Position numbers and translations under genes: made by a program. Shown in pieces: positions 4,405-5,020 of a stretch of DNA of 5,020 bases. Below the pieces are notes generated by a model that saw only the letters and a program-made list of their open reading frames with translations, searched no databases and had not been told where the DNA came from. The stretch comes from an uncultured Eubacteriales bacterium (GTDB taxonomy: Bacteria; Bacillota; Clostridia; Oscillospirales; Oscillospiraceae). Each line of letters begins with the position of its first letter. Positions within the stretch are counted from its first letter, which is position 1. The stretch lies in NCBI GenBank assembly GCA_949744025.1, contig CATJWA010000174.1:1-5020 (forward strand), given 5' to 3'.

Positions 4405-5020
4405 TACTCCACCTCCCCGCCGAATTTCATGCGGTGAGAGTATGCGCTGTGGACCGTGTAGGTCTCTCCGCTCTGCGAATACTCCACCCAATAGCTCATC
4501 ACGCGCTCGTGCAGGCAGGCGAGGAAATGCCCCTGACCGTCCGCGAAGCGCTCTCCGCCAAGCGATGAGTGGATGCACTTTTTTACGTCCTCGTCGGAGA
4601 TGAGCTGACACTCCATCTCGCTCCGCACGGCCGCTCCAATTTCAAGACTTATATCGTCCCAGTCGTGACGCTCGGGCACAAAGGTCCTGCCCTGCATGTC
4701 CATAGTCAGCGCTCCTTTCACTCTCAGGTGGTTTTGATGCTTGGCGGAAATGTCAAAAACCTCTCCGCACTCGCCGAACAGCGCCTCCAAAACATGGCGG
4801 CAGTCCTTGCCCTTTTCAAGAAACCCCTCCCGGCAGTTTGCGCAGTAAACGTAGTAGGGCTTTTCGCTGCCCTCCGCCCGGCTCTCCGCGATTTTGTCGT
4901 AGAGCTCGGGGTTGGCGGTGCGCATATGTCCGCCCCAGCCGCAGCAGCGGCCAGGCTCGGGAAGCTCCTCAAGCTCCGCGCCGGAGCGCCGCAGCAGCGC
5001 CCTGACGCTGCCGCGCATAC
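4404..5020 (-). CDS. CCG-domain Fe-S oxidoreductase, C-terminal part (dicluster-binding type), partial
   Basis: The 5' end lies beyond the right edge; about 205 codons remain, ending in TAA that overlaps the next start. Counting from the first Met in view (5018), the remnant begins inside a CCG (cysteine-rich) domain of the type in heterodisulfide reductase HdrB and glycolate oxidase GlcF: PEPGRCCGWGGHM (Cys25, Cys26) and YCANC (Cys59, Cys62). Family knowledge: such a domain can hold a noncubane 4Fe-4S cluster. A helical segment to about residue 82 (HVLEALFG) follows, then a C-terminal module of about 110 residues ending WVEYSQSGETYTVHSAYSHRMKFGG. This tail resembles the end of large fused proteins named 'pyridine nucleotide-disulfide oxidoreductase/dicluster-binding protein' (DVU_1558-type, from memory). 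If so, the missing part carries FAD/NAD and ferredoxin-like domains. The Met at 5018 is almost certainly internal. It is the first visible gene of the operon. Confidence 0.75.
   Translation of the reverse strand, partial: MRGSVRALLRRSGAELEELPEPGRCCGWGGHMRTANPELYDKIAESRAEGSEKPYYVYCANCREGFLEKGKDCRHVLEALFGECGEVFDISAKHQNHLRVKGALTMDMQGRTFVPERHDWDDISLEIGAAVRSEMECQLISDEDVKKCIHSSLGGERFADGQGHFLACLHERVMSYWVEYSQSGETYTVHSAYSHRMKFGGEVE

Noticed and set aside
4405..4611. N-terminal extension of the double-CxxC protein
   Set aside because: It overlaps the oxidoreductase C-terminus in another frame, while ATG 4404 has a good ribosome site and a TAATG junction.
1..5020. CRISPR array, transposase, integrase, tRNA or rRNA
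   Set aside because: No regularly spaced repeats, terminal inverted repeats with target duplications, transposase motifs or tRNA cloverleaf seen on either strand.

Overview
The window looks like chromosome of a GC-rich anaerobic Firmicute, most likely an Oscillospiraceae/Ruminococcaceae-type gut clostridium. This is inferred from gene style only: a copper-amine-oxidase-N-like secreted protein with a degenerate deacetylase domain, a ChrA half-transporter, AGGAGG-type ribosome binding sites, and intrinsic terminators. No phylogenetic marker is present, so the assignment is tentative.

Layout. (1) At the left edge is the 5' end of a minus-strand chromate-transporter (ChrA) gene. It diverges from a plus-strand gene across an intergenic region (156-343) holding back-to-back promoter candidates. 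(2) Positions 344-1468 encode a secreted two-domain protein. Its C-terminal NodB/polysaccharide-deacetylase-like domain has lost every catalytic motif. It ends at a strong bidirectional terminator (1509-1549). (3) Positions 1550-1996 contain no convincing protein gene but are dense in signals. A near-consensus plus promoter drives a stand-alone, terminator-ended RNA of about 150 nt with a rod-like fold; 6S RNA is the best guess. A near-consensus minus promoter (1960-1988) fires back across it towards a minus-strand terminator (1645-1699). A 9-codon Cys-rich micro-ORF with a good ribosome binding site sits just upstream of the RNA.

(4) Positions 1997-5020 are one tightly packed minus-strand operon of five genes whose starts and stops overlap or nearly touch. 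In transcription order they are: the C-terminal part of a CCG/Fe-S 'dicluster-binding' oxidoreductase (runs off the right edge), a 64-aa double-CxxC redox protein, a C-GCAxxG-C-C family protein, a class I SAM methyltransferase with a Cys-rich tail, and a short phenylacetate-CoA-ligase-like adenylating enzyme. From memory this matches the gene set named after Desulfovibrio vulgaris DVU_1553-DVU_1558, next to the molybdenum aldehyde oxidoreductase DVU_1559. Its biochemical role is, as far as I know, uncharacterised.

The conserved packing, several Cys-rich electron-transfer or metal-binding proteins, a methyltransferase and an acyl-adenylating enzyme suggest one pathway. My inference is that it concerns maturation of, or metabolism around, a molybdenum hydroxylase/aldehyde oxidoreductase. 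This operon is the strongest candidate here for an undescribed system; the overlapping convergent RNA locus is second.
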